A stretch of 64,000 nt of DNA from Sclerodactyla briareus (GCA_026419785.1 JAODTK010002588.1:186001-250000); one strand, 5' to 3'. Shown: positions 34,399 to 48,701, numbered from the stretch's first letter. A program made the numbers and translations. The notes: a model not told the origin generated them from the letters alone.

Positions 34399-34523
34399 TT
34401 TCTCTTATTCCTCTTCCTCTCCCCTTTCTCTCTTCCTTCTCCCTTCTCCATTCCCCTCTTTTTCTTCTTCTCCTCTTCTTTTTCTTCTTCTCCTCCTCCC
34501 TTTTTTTTCTCCTCCTCTTACCC
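34399..34523 (+). repeat. ~125-base polypyrimidine tract
   Basis: C and T only, except a few A, ending in T8 and CTCCTCCTCTTA just before a GGGG/CCCC stretch. Such tracts can form triplex DNA. It lies within the copy-2-only block. Confidence 0.9.
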
Positions 34524-34567
34524 GGGGGCCGCGCGCCCCAAGCCCCCCCCCCCGGATACGCCGCCTG

Positions 34568-37500
34568 TTCACGTTATGCGACTTATATTCGCTCATAACA
34601 ATTCGAATTTTCCATTCATACTAGCATCCGTCACTTATGGTATTCCTTCAAGGTGAAATCTAGTTCCCCAAACCACGGGGAAGGGAGGGGGGACAGGAAA
34701 GCAAGGGGCTGGGCCAGGGCTGGACGGGAAGGGGTAAAGGGGAGGGCCTCGGGAAGAAACTCGCAAAGACGATAACCCGCGCGGTAAAAGCGCCTATGCC
34801 GTACCGCGGAAATGTTAGGCTAGCTGCAGCACGAAAAACACTACTGCGATGGACGGAGTTGGCACGCCACCTCAGGGAACGAGGTAGAGAGCGAATAAAA
34901 CCTTTCAAAACTCACAAAGTCAAGGATACTTAAACGAAAGGTTTCGGAAACGCTGACAATACCGGGATGTTATAACAATGTTGGTAGATGCAAGAAAGCC
35001 CTTCTATGAACGATTTTTTGGACGAAATATCCAGAGCCACAACTCGACGACTAGCAGGGCAAAAAGTGAAGGCGATGTGATGGCGCACCCGAAATCGTGA
35101 ATTTGCTCGACGTGGCCTTGGGGTGGTATATAGTCTATGATGGGGTAAGTTTCATAATTTACAGCTTCCCAAATCTGTCTGTTTCAATTTTGAGTGCGGA
35201 TGCATTGTGCGGTTATGAATGTGAAAATCAAATGGTCCTTTGATAAGGATGGATAGCTAACCTAACCGCTCCTCTCCCCTCCCCACATCGAAAAGGTCAT
35301 ATATCTGATCACCGTTGTTATTAATATCAATGTCAATCGATTCCTCCATCGGCTATCCGATGGGACATCCATTGGCGTTTCGAGAGCAGTTTGTGATTGG
35401 CTACGCCTCTGCCTCGATATCCGCTAAGCACTAGTCGAGTAGATAAGGGAGGTTTCTCAGAATGTCTGTCTGGAGTCCGTCCTCTTGCCAACAGCCATAT
35501 ATTATAATACTACTGGGCAATCTGAACTACCGTCAACAATGGTATTAGATATGGTTACTTAATACGCCTAAATCCATCTTCATCCATTGGTGTAGGTATT
35601 GTTACAAACGTTCAATCGAGCTTTGCACGCCTACTGCACTGCGTGTTTATAGAAATTAGAAAATATAGAACTATGCAACAGGAGCACACGAAAATTAGAC
35701 AAGAAGTAACTGCGCAAAGGTACGTTTTCAAGCCACGGGGCACCTGTTTTGTAGCATACAGAATTGTGCTTGTTTCACCCACGACCTCCGTCGTTTGCTC
35801 GCCTTCTACTCATCACTTCACATTCGTAATGTATCGTTTGATCTTGTAGTTACATACATCTTACGTCATGATTTGTTTCCGCGACAGGACTTTTTGCTGG
35901 GAAATGCGTCTATCATTCGTACTAATTATACTAAATTGTGACAGTTTGGCGAGCGGCGGGGCGGATCTAGTATAACAGTTAATCGACTTGGACGCGTCTC
36001 CTTTCATTCTTCGATTTTTTTTTTTTTTGGCAAGTTGCAAGCAGCCGGTTGTCTGTTTTGGACTTCCGTCATGAATCATATAGGATATTACGCACATCAA
36101 GCCAATTGGTTTATCCTTCGAACGAGTCATCTTTGGGTTACATATAAACACCCTAAATCATACATGGTAAACTTATCAACGAATAACGCGAATCGTTTCA
36201 GATTTTGAAGAAGCGTGCTGTACACTTTAAGTAAAACGGTAAAGCACTCTTCGAGTTATCTTAATCTCTATTATGTGTTTCCAAAAACTTCGAGGTATGT
36301 GTACAGCAATAGGTGTAACACTTGTTATCATGCCTATCATGACAATGACCAAACACACACTTCATGTGTTTCTTGTACATCCGAGAGGTGTTTTCCGTTC
36401 AGCATAGCTATTCCCGGGGTCAGTAATCGGTTTATTCCTGGCATTGGAACGTAACAAATCTGACGAGTCATCGCGCCGTCCATTTTTCATCAACTCTTCC
36501 TCCGTCATTCCCCTGCGTTTCCTGGCGTATCAACTGAGATTGGAAGTCAAAAGATAATTTATTTATAATTATTTCATAAATGCCATTCGCAATTTGTTTT
36601 CCTTCAATCATTTTCATGAACTTTCCAGATTAATACACTATGCAATAAACCTGAACTGTCGTAATAAACACACTACTTCCTACTCCTGTGAACTCACTAT
36701 GAAAAGCATTGATGAAAGTGTTATAATAACCAAAGTATTCATGACAGCATGTTGAAGCGCACTTTGAAAACGTGTTTCCTAATTGGTGAATAGTTTTTTC
36801 CTTTCTTGATCTTCCCTTTTCGACCAGCATGACAACAACGGGTAACAGAATTCATCTATATTCTTAGAGGGAAAGACTGGCCCACAAATTGTTATCGCTA
36901 TGGAAGACGAACGGTTAGGGTAGGAAAATCCACAAATATACAAATAAGTTTTCCTTTTTTTTTTGTTACAACGCTTCATAGTTTCCATTTGTCCCCCAAA
37001 AATCTCAACTCATCCCAAAAACAGTGTACTCAGTATGGTAACATCCTATAAAATTGAAAATTATTCGCCCGGGCCGGTATAGGTGAGCCCGATTACAAGC
37101 TATGCATACCAAAATGCTGGGGAAATTCTCAAAGACGCTGACACATCTACGCACACGCACACAGGTACGCACACACGTACACAAACACTGACTTTGTTGG
37201 TCCCAATTGATGACAATTTTTCCGTGCTGACCAAAACCTTGTCATGTTCGCACACTTGCAACTTGTTGTCAGTAGGGTTTGCCCATAGTCCTGACAACCG
37301 ATGGATTAGATAGCTTTCGATGCTATACTTCGTCACGTATTGTTGTCAGTCTGTCATTTTTTCGTGAACACTATTAATTGAGTGGAATCTACTTCGCCGC
37401 GTGGAATAACCTTATTTGCGCGAAAGCCATCTTTAAAGACAGTGTTTAGCAAGATTCAGTGGGCTTTTTACACATGCACGAGGCTTACCATCGATCAGTT

Positions 37501-40500
37501 AGTTTGTACAAAGCACTGTTTATCACATATGCGGTGTGAATATGAATAGAATGGATTATTTGGAGGGCACTACATTAGTCCGCCTCGTATTAAGGCACGG
37601 GAAGCTTGCAAACGATTCACATAATGTGGTTACAGTGCAACGCCAAACCATTTTTTTTTCCCGTCAAATACAACATTTATGTTTAGTTTTTCCTCCTGAT
37701 CAATATTGATACACTAACTCTGCTATCTCCTATAAGTCGTATGTTCTCAGCGGTCAGTAATGATTTGTGAGTACTAGGGAGGGAGAGGCACGTGGTGAGT
37801 TTTTAGTGTCCCCCGGCTTCCCATTATGAGGGAATTGGTTTGGGCTTCGGGAAAGAATCTCGTGCATATTGCTTATATATCGCATCTCGCAACATGGATT
37901 TCAACTACGCCGATCGCTCATGCTTGCTGCAAGGCAATATCGCCCCCGATTTCGCACCTGAAGATGAATGAGTAAGGCAGAGCGCGATGGTACTACTCCA
38001 AGTAGTGTGCCGCATGTAAAACAACCACGCCTATTCGGGAATATTCCGAGCATAGCGTTTCGGTTTTAAACAACACGCTTCACCTGTTCAAATGATTGCC
38101 GGAGCTCCCTCAAGAAGGTCTGTCCCGAATAGTCCTCTCTCCAACATTCGAAGAAGATAGTGTTTCTGTTGAGAATAAAAGGTACGTTCCTTGTCACCAT
38201 TCATACCCTAGAACTTGATTATACTGGGAGAGTGCACTATTCTAGAGCCTGAAAGAACACCTCTAATAAATCGTTTCAGGAACTTCAATACCAGACATGG
38301 CCAATCATCATACAATACGGAATCTTCGCATGCCATACGAACCCAAACGTCGTTCAAGAACCATCCATCTTAGTATTATGGAAAATAAAACCGAGCGAGC
38401 GGCCGAATTGCAACTTACCCTCCGTTGAGTATCGTGGTACTATTCGAAGGAGGAATTTTCTATGGTGATGTCACTGATAGCTCCAAAAGAATAATGTGTC
38501 CATATATGCCAGGCAATTTCCATCGTCTTCACTGTTAGATGTACCAAATAGTCTGACGTTTACCTAATAGCTATGTGTTTCCTTTGGCCATCTATCTCTT
38601 CGTGCCGCCCGGATTTCTGGTGCGCTACTAGCATCAGGAGAAGGGTAAAGGCCCCTGCGAATAAATGGGAGTGCACAGTAACATGCCATAACGGGCCGGA
38701 ATTACGCTTCCCAAAAATATATATATCACAAACCACCTTCTAATACTATTTGACAATCACTCTTTGGAACGCGGTCGATACTCACGTTTAACTTCTCGTA
38801 CAAGTGAACACTACACGCTTAACACTCGAACACATTAGGCTAACGCCTCAGGTATTTTGACATCAGGTTGAGCCATTCTGTGTAGTCTTCAAACAACAAC
38901 AGAAACTTGACACACTCATTTCTCTCACTTGACGCAAGCTCGAAGCTTGCAGAGGTTGAGGGTCCCAAACACAAATGATACGTGCGAGGACGCAGCGAGA
39001 CCGGGAATAGCGGCTATACCTCGGCTGACGTGGACACTGATTCTCAGGGCACAAGGGCACATTCACTGATGTATGTGTGTGAGACATACATAACGTAGAA
39101 AAGACCGACCGTTGTGGTTGCCTGTTGTTCGTAAACTGACGGAATAGTACATTTTGGATATTGATCTGAAAAGAGGGCCTTCAATGTCGTGTGGGGATTA
39201 TAGTCTGTGAATAACTAAACCCCCAATCAACACTAAGAACTCTCTTTATATTATACATGTTCTTCCCAATCGACATTGAAATATATGTAAGCAAGAGTGG
39301 CGTTTAATACGTAGACTTACCTGTCATACACTCCCATATGACTACAGCCAATAGACGGCCGGCATCACTATCCGATGAATATTCATTGCGTAGAATCGCC
39401 TCAGAGCTAAGATTGGTTCGAGAACACGTCATCGTAAAAAACAAAAATACTAATTGGGTCCCATACCCACCAGAATGCATATTTCGTTCCCATTGACACT
39501 CTATTTGCATATGACTGATATTCCCGACTAAAATCTTTTGATTAGCATTGTTACAAGTGTAATGTGTTTTGTAACTGAATATAACCAACCCTACCACAAC
39601 AGGGCAACGCTGAGAACCTTGATCACATTTCCTTCAGTCCAGGAAATCGAGTTGAATATGAATTTAGATTTCTCTCTTTGTTGGTTATAAATATCTGTCT
39701 ACTGAGTATCCACGGCTGCAACCAGTTTTTCCCTTTTTCCCTATTCCCAGTGCCTATTTAGTTTAGTTTAGCTTATTTAGTTTAGTTTAGTTTGGAAGGA
39801 AAAAACTGAGTCCTCATTAAGAACCCTAAACACAACAACCCAAGAAGAAGGACAACATATCTACAATGGAAATCCCCACCAAGTCACAACTGTTCTTGAA
39901 GGCAATAAAACATAGAAGAAACCACATCTGCCGGGAGTGTAGTCACCTTACTCACGTTTGATGACAACGTGTCTAGAGTCTGGGGTAAGGCAATTTACAA
40001 ATTTACGCAAATTCGTATGAACATATAACCTACCCTTCTCCTTTCAGCATCATCACTTACAGGACAATCCTCTTCAAGACAGAAGTCGTAGAGCTTGGGT
40101 TTCTTGGTCAGCTGTAACAGGATTATAAACCAGGTGTAACAAGCTAGGGTATTAAAAATTACATGAGGCAATTCATTGTCAAATGTACACAATAATTATC
40201 ATTCTCCCTGGAACATGCGACATATGGGCCACGATCATACCTTTCAACACAAACCTGGTAAGAAGGTTTGGTTCAGAATCCATTGTGTATAAAAGCAGTC
40301 GATCCATGGAAGTCAAAGGTACATTTTGGATATTTATTGTCTCCGTTTCTTATGCTATACACGCGGGAAAGACCGGCGGGCACGCTGTCTTAGCGACTTA
40401 ACGAGGCCTGTATGCTCATATGACTTTACGAAACAAACCGCATCTATTCCACGACGTTGCATGCCATAACTTTGTCCACGTGAGTTCACTCTCGTGCAGA

Positions 40501-40691
40501 CAGTTTTTCTCTCGTGACAATGACTGCAAATTATTAGCCTTTCTTCTTAAACTGTCCGATATGAATCCATAATTCCCTCCAATGACAAGAGGCATCTTTC
40601 TTGTATGTCACATCCACCTAACCACCACCACCACCGGTCATCGTGTTACAGAAGTTATTGCATGATTTGAACACTATGTTAACCGAACTAC
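34568..40691. other. Copy 2 counterpart of 2,330-8,204, no gene recognised
   Basis: Same content as copy 1, including the identical 63-base block at 37,133-37,195 and a longer TTTAG tract at 39,759-39,795. Confidence 0.45.
39759..39795. repeat. TTTAG-type short tandem repeat (copy 2)
   Basis: About seven AGTTT-type units with one ACTTATTT-like interruption; longer than its counterpart at 7,238. Confidence 0.8.
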
Positions 40692-40842
40692 CCCGTAAGA
40701 GTGGACGACTTCCATTCCTTTCAGCAATCCCGTAGATCCCGTCGCAGGTCCGAATCTTGATGTTGTCGCGCTCCTGGGGCGTTCTCTGGACGATCGGCTT
40801 GAAGTGGCTTCTCCCATGTACACCGGGGGACTTCAGGTACTC
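40692..40842 (-). CDS. Candidate internal coding exon (copy 2), product unrecognised
   Basis: The cleaner of the two versions. A TGTTAGTTTTGCAG acceptor, then an open frame of 50 codons (EYLKSPGVHG, FKPIVQRTPQERD, IKIRTCDGIYG, IAERNGSRPLLRG), then a weak GTAGTT donor. It matches 8,354-8,205 in length and wording. No domain family was recognised. The strand agrees with the IgSF receptor, so a cytoplasmic exon is possible but unproven. Confidence 0.45.
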
Positions 40843-43800
40843 CTGCAAAACTAACATCAGTTTCACTGGTGGGCCCGATTATAGTTTTAGATATTGATTT
40901 AATGGAATATTGTAATTAATGAAGATGAAGATGTTTATATATAAGTGCCGGGTTAAAGAAAAGAACTAAATTGCACTTAGAAGCCCATCCAAAGTGGCTG
41001 ATGTTACTGGTCCGTACAATGGCCAACCGAAGAAAATTTAAACTTACTTTTTTTTTCCATCTGAAAGATGCTTCTTCTTCTGCTGAAGGTCCCATAAGAT
41101 TGAATGAACAGACATGTTACAGAAAATACAGTCCCAGATTCCAAAACTAGAATATAGCCAGTTTTACTGGCTCGTTTGGAGCTGGCATAAATCTGCTCAA
41201 TATTTCAGTAGTTTTCATAACAATAATGTTGAATTTTTGTTATGTATTCACAGGTGATCACTCCTGAATAATTACAAAACTCCGGACAAGGCTTATGTTT
41301 ATCGCGAAACTGGAGTCCAACCCCTGTTTCGTCTCTTCAGGCTCAGGCGATTTGACAACTACTGTAGACTTTCGAGAGATACTGTGATTCTGAAGGGTTC
41401 GTAATTGCTACTAACGACATAGCCTCTATTGCTGCCTCTCACTAACGCAATCAAATCGAAGTTGGTGTAATTTTTTGCATCGACTTGTTGCTTGTCCATA
41501 AACTAAACAGGACGGTTGTGACAACCGCGGTCATTGTAATATTCAACGTGCTTCAACCAATTTAGAAAACGTCGGTGTCTGAACCATGGGACTTTCGGTT
41601 GTCAGACCGTAAAACGGTTTTTTGCAAAACTAAAATACTATGATATATTGACAGACGAACCGTACGTCGATGCCGAGGCCGCCCTGTCTTAGTAAAGTCC
41701 CTCGACCTCAGGTGACCCAATGACTCGCTTCACGTAGATATCCCATTGTATTTCTCTCTCTCGTCCGCAATATTTGTCTCTGGGAAAAGTTGGAGATATT
41801 GTCCAATTACTCTACGCTTTGGTTGGGACAGGTTGCTTTAAAGCGAAACACTTAAAGCTTTACTGAAATCCGGGAAGGAGAATACCATTGGTTAGAACAA
41901 AGGTATATTTGATGTTAGATTAGACGGGGCAGAATTAATTAATAAAATAGGAAATACTGTAGGGTAAGGCCGGTGTAAAACACGATGGTGAAATGCATGT
42001 GGTGGATTGGTTTGCACCACAACCTGTTGACGCAAAAGCGACGGACGCATTACTAGTCTGGTGTGTCGGGAAAGCTGATACTTCCATCCATCTGTTGTTG
42101 ATTCTTCCCAACCTTCAGGCTCATCAGCATACACAGTCGTGAGTGTGAAACAGTCGGCCCAGAGGCACGTGCTTCGAAGCAGAGTAGTAGACTATGAAAC
42201 AGAAAGATGGCATATTGTCGATGTACGGAAAATCGAGATATTTAAATGTGCCATATGTGTCGTCAGTCGTATCGGCTTACTATTTGTAGAAGAAACGGCT
42301 GTCGGCAAGGTTACGCTGCGGTGGTGGAGCACAGGCAAACGTTCTTGGGCTGATCTCAGTGCCATGGATTGGGTTTGCAGGATCCCCATGTTTATTTTGC
42401 AGTGCAAGTGGAGTGCAGCACGCTATATCTTGTGCCGGGATGTGGGCGTCACTTCGACATACTTGGTCGCAGTGTGAGAATGATGGGGGTTGTATGACTT
42501 GAAACTGATATTAGTCCAGGTCAGCGGACGGTGGTCTCGCAGTATTCCTTTGTCTCCACCGTGCCTACGTGGTTAGTAGATGGGCGGGTCGGGCCGGTCG
42601 AGGGTCCTTTCGGAGCTTATCGTAGCTGGGACGGACGTGCGGGTTGCTGTAACATTCATGTCAGCCGGAGCCGCGTGTCGATGGGGGGATTGTTATACCC
42701 GTCTTCCTGGTATGTGGTTGAGTCGACGGCTCGAACACTCTCTTGGTCGTCTGGAGGTCCATTTTCGCGGTATTGCGGGGTTTGCAGTGGGGCATGCTCT
42801 AGGAGTGGCGTGGCTGTTACAGTTCCACTGGGCCTAGATCCGGCGTCTGCTGAGGTTTACAGTAGAGCAGTATTAAGGGGTTTTACGTTTGAAACATCGT
42901 GGGTTATTTTTACTATTGGGTAGATGATATATTGGATTAAGGGTGACAATTTGTGACGGGCTTTCAGGAGTACTTTAGTGTAAGGCTCGTAGTTTTTTGT
43001 GAGGCTATGAGGTTTAAGTCACTTAGTTGGGCTTAGTGTATCACCCTGACTTGAATTGGAGTATCAGTGGTAATCACTCGTATTGATTTCACAAGGAACA
43101 TGAGGCTATTGAATATTTCAAGATTGTTACGCGTGATCTCATTGGTGGGGGGTCTATCCTGGGTGTATGAGGGATGGGTGAACCAGCCACCCTCCTTTTT
43201 GGTTGGCAACTTGCCTGAGGCCATGGTTTCTGTGAATATGAATGGACTTTGGTACTATTTGCCACATAAATGGAAGCCAGAACTCCATCACGAATTTCGG
43301 CGAATCGAGTGTACCGATAAGGTCAAATCAGCTGTCGAAATTTTTGCCTTTTGACCCCATCCCACAGGGGATCTGCAGATCCCATATACCAACAAACTAC
43401 TGATTGATCCAAAACTAGTTCACAAAAATCCAGAATAATCCCCACTTAATTGCAGGAATATATTCTGTCCTGTTAATCATGGTGCAGGGATGGTTAGCTT
43501 TTATTACTGTTATTGAGTTTAACGGGCAGCCTAATTCCTCGTTCCCACCTGAATTCATAGATTCCTCAATATTCTCAAAAGTGAATTGAAATATCTCCAT
43601 AAGTGGGGGAGTTTCGGAATGTCTCTTTCCATGTGCTATTTTAAAGCAGATCTGTCGTTACCTGACATTGGCCTCAACGCCTTCCGTACGTTACGTGACT
43701 ATTGACCTTTAACGGGGCCTTATCCGGCGCAGTGTTAGATTAAACTGCAGTGGTCTCGTAGATTTTCCCTGAGGTGTAAGTTACTCCCTACCTCAGCTCT

Positions 43801-45579
43801 TACCACTTTCGCTCAACTTTTTCACGTTTTTTTTTATATTTGTGTCGTTCAGCCTATTCTTATATTTCCAACTGACTTGTTCTCATAATGTTTTTTATTT
43901 TTATAGTGCCTTCTGTGCTAAGCCTAGAATCGTTTTAAAAATTTCTCTAGTCACTTGTAATGTATCTCTTGAAAGATCCAATAGCTATGAAGATATTCAT
44001 TCTTCAATTTACGCGCCCCTTCACTTACTCATCAATGCTATATTCTATTCTATCGGTTGATAGGGGGGGAAGTGTACATCACTTACCACCCTCCGATTTC
44101 GACTGAATAATCATCTGAATTGGAATTGGCTAAGGAGGTATTTCTGGAAGATCCATCCTAGACAGAGGAAGAATTTAAGTGATCGATTCCTAAGCTCACA
44201 TCCATGTAAGTTACCTGTCGATGCTCGTAAATTATTAGTACAGAAAATAACTACATAAATAAGACTCCTGGGAGAACATACAAAGTTACAATATGGGTGA
44301 AATATGTCATATTAGGAGTATACAAGTTTTACATCATTTGTTTCATTCAGTTTTCTTATCATCATATAATTATATTGTACAATGATATTTTTAATATGCT
44401 TTACTCACATAGGCGGATTGGGGACAGTTCTCGTTGAACTGGGAGGATGAAAAAGATGTGGGTTTGACAAGAGTTCTCCATTGATAAAATATATTTCTAC
44501 CAATTTTTGATGAAGAAAATAATTAAACACGTTTGCCTATGATGTCATGAATCACTTTTGAGTCCATCAGAAGTAGCAAGGTGCATCAAAATTGGCCGAC
44601 AGCAATGTGTCTCATAGGATTGATTATTTAGATCTTCATAATGAGACCATGAACGTGATATTTCTGGTCGCGGTTTCCTTTCCAAAATTTTCAATGAAAG
44701 ATTTTGTCTTCCTATCCAGTGACAATATAACTAATAACCTGAACCATAGGCGAGCTGACCGATCCTGGTTTTTCTTTTTTCAACACATTCTTGGGTGGTT
44801 TACGAGGTACACGTGTTAATTTATCTTACCGCACACCACTCGCCCAATTTACGACGAAACAATCATGGTTCTATTCGACCATGATAGTTAGACTTCCAAC
44901 TTCCGCTACTTTTTAATATTTCTTGCCAAGGGGTGGAAGAAGCAAACCAAATACGGAATTTGAAAGGTACACAAAACCGGTTTGATGGAACATATATATA
45001 GTGTGCCTCTCGTTAGGATTTTCAATAATCCACATCGCCACACATCTTTCCTTCACATAATGGAAAGTCTCAGTATTAGAACCCAACACCTTCCGTACCG
45101 ACCTACCGTTTTTCAGAGTCTTCTACCAAGAACGGTCTTGAAAGCGAACATTTGTAAATTGAAGATGCTGCTCTGAGGAACTAAGTGAGGAGAATTCTAA
45201 AATCATCGAATTAAAGGACGTGAAGACATAATCAAGGCTAATCAATTCCGGTTTTAAGATTAATTATTGAAAAACGTGTAGTCTAATGATGTGAGCATTG
45301 TTTTCACTCCCCCCTGAATGAGGCCTGACAGACTTTAGAACTCTTTTTTTTTCCAAACCACGCATTATTGAAATAGTATGCTTTCCATGCAGATTTTCCT
45401 TTTGTCTGGTTCTTCAGTCTTCAGTATTCATTTAGAGCACATTTGTTTTCAAATCTTACTCCTTTACGTTTGTTTTCCCACCTTTTTTCAAGTGACATTG
45501 GGTTATTTTTGTCCTTCCCTAATTGGACTTCCCGTCGACCAAACCCCTCGCCCAGAAAGATATTACTACATAAACTCAC
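40843..45579. other. Copy 2 counterpart of 8,355-13,216, no gene recognised
   Basis: It lacks the poly-A tract and the MITE of copy 1. It has about 75 extra AT-rich bases near 44,480-44,570. The hairpin of copy 1 is kept at about 44,862. Confidence 0.45.
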
Positions 45580-45611
45580 TTCGGCGAAGGCAGGCCTCCT
45601 GGACTCGGATT
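45580..45611 (-). CDS. Candidate micro-exon (copy 2)
   Basis: The same acceptor (CACTACAG), 32 bases and GTGAGT donor as 13,247-13,217. The same reservations apply. Confidence 0.25.
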
Positions 45612-46039
45612 CTGTAGTGATAGGATATTAAACTATATTATGGCCCAAAAAAATGGAGATTTCGTAGTTTTCCTTATAACATGTGAAAAGTTAATGAGAT
45701 TAAAAAATGTATATTTCTCAATGTTGTGCATGCTGTGCCTTGCTAGCCTTGCTAGTTGGTGTCTGTATATATAACAACAAGAGCAGGATAACCCCCCGGG
45801 GGTGTTTAGGAGCTATTGCTAGCGAGACAAGGTGCCCTGGTTATTCCCTCCTTTAACTGTTGGTCAGTCCCGGACCATCTTTTCCGATATAACTGCAACT
45901 TGCAAAGGAAAACGCACTTCAAGGGTAACTTACAAGGTAGACCTTTATTTACAACTTAACAATCGAACAGCCGAAACGGTGCTGAATAATCCACCTGTGG
46001 TCCACTCTCTTTTCTATTCATTTGTTGGGACTCGTCTCC

Positions 46040-47640
46040 ATTCACGCAGACCCCTTCTGCTGAGCCTTGCCGTCTCTGGGGTCTCCAGGTGGGTGTTGAG
46101 GATATAGACAGTGAAACCAAAATCGTTTCAGTTTGTGATACTGTGTTTTACGTCACAAGCATCTGCTCGTTATTCCTACCACTGTAGTGCTCCAAAAATC
46201 GCTTCTACCCTAGGTTCCTGAAAGTGTCTCTATGTACGTAAAATCTCCTTCACTTTTCTCACAGGCATGCTGTAGCACCACTTCTCGTTTCTGCATAGAT
46301 CTTCTTAAAGTCGGCACATTTTACAACGACTACTCATATCATGTTCCCGCTAAAACGGGTTCATTACACAATAGGTCTTTCAGTTTTGTGCCTGACCTTT
46401 CCACGACAATGACTTTGAGATCCGCCCGCTCATTTTACCACACTGCTCACCACTCTTCAATGACCAAGATGACCTTCAGCTTCACCCTTCAGCTTCAGCT
46501 GGATCATGGTATTTTTTTCATGTCGTCTCTTCGCAACGTTTTCCCCTGTTTCCATGATTTGGCCTAAGCATGGGTTCTATACCATGCGTCATTGTGAACA
46601 ATTCTACCAAATCTTGTCTGTAAAGCCCTAGCTATACCTCTCACCTATCATATTTCCGGAAACCACTGCAGCACTGCTCTTGTCATGAAGGTTTATACAG
46701 CGACTATTCTTTCTCCATCTGGTGGTTAGAGATACCAGTTCTCATCACCCTCGCCAGGTCATTTGTTTAGGCACTTGCTGGTGGTTCTCTAGTCATACCC
46801 CTTGTTGCGTGTAGGGTTATCATAGGTTGTGTTTGATAGTTGGTGATTGAATATGGTGACATCTCCGTTTATGTTGCCCTCCTTCATGACAAAATTTAAG
46901 ATCGAAGATCCTGCCATCAAAATTCAGGCTAGGGCAAATATGTCACCTGGGGGTGCTTGGTGTGAATACTGTGGCAAGGCAATGAGTTTGCCATAGTAGT
47001 TAGCATCTGTCTCATCCATACCACCTCTAACCCATGCAAGGAATATGTCATTGACATGTATAGAATAGATCGTACAACTTATCCATCAGCTACCATGCTT
47101 CTCTTAAGTGTCCCTCATCCCACCAATTCATAAAGGCCGGACAAAAGGCCATAGCTAAAGCAACACCTATTGCCCTCCATCCCTTCTGTTCGTACGCTTC
47201 TATGAATTGGCAAACGGGGTTGTCTATTTGTTTCAATGGTGTGATTGAGGCCATAAAAATAATCATTTACCCATTATGCCCTGTTATCTCTCCATCTTTT
47301 TGTCTCGTATGGAATGGATTCGTTTCACGTCATCGCCAGTCTTCTGCCACGGGTGGAGATTCTTAATGGAAGAAAGTGCTTGAACTCCGCCGGTATTTCC
47401 TTGCCAGTTCACTTTCAATGATTTTCAGGAAGAGGCCAAGCTCATGTGGTGCGCCCCTTTAACTGATGTCATTTTCTCCAACAAGGGAGGAGGGAGAAAA
47501 AGTTCGTTGCTGTCCTTCACCTGCGGCAAGATGGGCTGTTTCGGTCATAAAATTGTCAACTCGTGGGTGACTTCTGCGTTCTTTCAGTCCCATGTGAGAG
47601 TTGGATCATCGCTGCCATAGTTAATTGAAAGCTTTGTTAC
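46040..47640 (-). mobile_element. Penelope-like retroelement, frame-broken (copy 2)
   Basis: Minus strand. GWRAIGVALAMAFCPAFMNW at about 47,185-47,119 fits the G-AMG-xx-AP-xAN box of these reverse transcriptases. YV/HVNDIF lies at about 47,059-47,042 (YxDD box), VERSGTKLKDLL at about 46,405-46,371, EKSEGDFTYIET in the GIY-YIG region near 46,230, and the EHYSGRNNEQ counterpart near 46,170. A terminal YILNTHLETPETARLSRRGL stretch ends near 46,040. Frame breaks fall at different places from copy 1. It has the same location relative to the receptor's transmembrane exon, so the insertion predates the split of the two copies. Confidence 0.7.
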
Positions 47641-47774
47641 TCGAACACCAGGGCAGCCCGATTTTAACTCTTCCGGCCCCCATAGAATAAACAAAACCGC
47701 CTCCTTGAGAACTTGGGGTTCACAAGCACCAATCACCCGAACCACTAGGACCCAGGTTCTACAGAACAACTCAC

Positions 47775-47902
47775 CCGGTTTCTCTCCGGACAATAACTCA
47801 CCACCGCTGCAACAGCTAGCATATAAGGATGAATCCCACTACCACAGAAGATACTATAATGATTGTGGAAATCTCTTCATTGTTGTCAGGGAGGAAATCA
47901 TA
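47775..47902 (-). CDS. Transmembrane exon of IgSF receptor (copy 2)
   Basis: It reads TIIIVSSVVVGFILI and a leucine/serine continuation broken by an indel, then a GTGAGT donor at 47,774. The acceptor CAG seen in copy 1 is blurred here, so the left edge is approximate. It matches 15,533-15,410. Confidence 0.6.
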
Positions 47903-48701
47903 AATAGGGTAGACGAGAGATGTAAATGACAGTTGTAGTGCGTATGGTCGGAAGTTTGGGTTGCAGTCACACACGCCGGGCGGGAGATTTCGCGCGATTA
48001 ATATTTAACGAAAGTGTGGTGAAGTGAATGCGTAAGCAGACAACCTATACATGTCAGCCTTCTCACAGCCTACTGAGTGGAATTTGAAATTCATGGAACA
48101 TCCTCAACATTGTGGGATTGGACATCGCGACCTTTCCTAAGGTTGGACGCGCTTGCAATTTTGGTCGCCATGAAGAAAGATAGATCTCTGTTTTCAAAAA
48201 TAATACTATCCCTACACAACAGAAGGGTTTACAATATGGAAAAAACGTCACTATTGCCCTAAATCATGGGTCCAAAGAATTTGGTACAGCGCGTTAGTTT
48301 TGTTACCATGCCTGACGTATTCCTATTGAAGATTTACAAATAGACTAGACGATATTAAGCTACACCACTTGATATTAAGAAAACAGGCGTCAGTCCAGGT
48401 GAGAGGTTCTGATATAACCAAACACTACATCCCAAAAGAGACAGTGCGAGGGGCATTCGACAAGAATTATTCGGCTTTGCTATCCAGTTAATAAGAATCG
48501 AAAAAAACTCTCGGAATAACTCTAGCCTAAGCATGTTAAAGTGTGGAGCCGATACAGCATATCTTGGACAGGACACAACACAAATGAGATAGCGCCAAGA
48601 AACATCGGGGAGTCTAGTTCATTATTCCAAGACCACTAGGGAGAAAGGTGTGCCTCCAATCATTCGTACACGGGAAAATGAAGAATTACCATGGTTCCAC
48701 C

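Larger units (their letters stand above)
31190..34567. mobile_element. 3.4-kb hAT-like non-autonomous insertion block, only in copy 2
   Basis: Copy 1 is continuous across this point (about 2,322). The block begins CAGGCGGCG at 31,190, and its other end read backwards is CAGGCGGCGTATCCGGGG, close to the hAT-type CAGTGGCG-ATCC end. I find no matching 8-base duplication outside the ends, so the outer edges may be inexact. Inside lie a second hAT-like element (32,741-33,764), another CAGTGGCG start at 32,681, a GTT repeat at 33,968, two G-runs and a pyrimidine tract. No transposase frame is visible; frames up to 155 codons have no family wording. Confidence 0.6.

Noticed and set aside
34364-34624. 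Serine/proline/leucine-rich frame
   Set aside because: Translation of the polypyrimidine tract.
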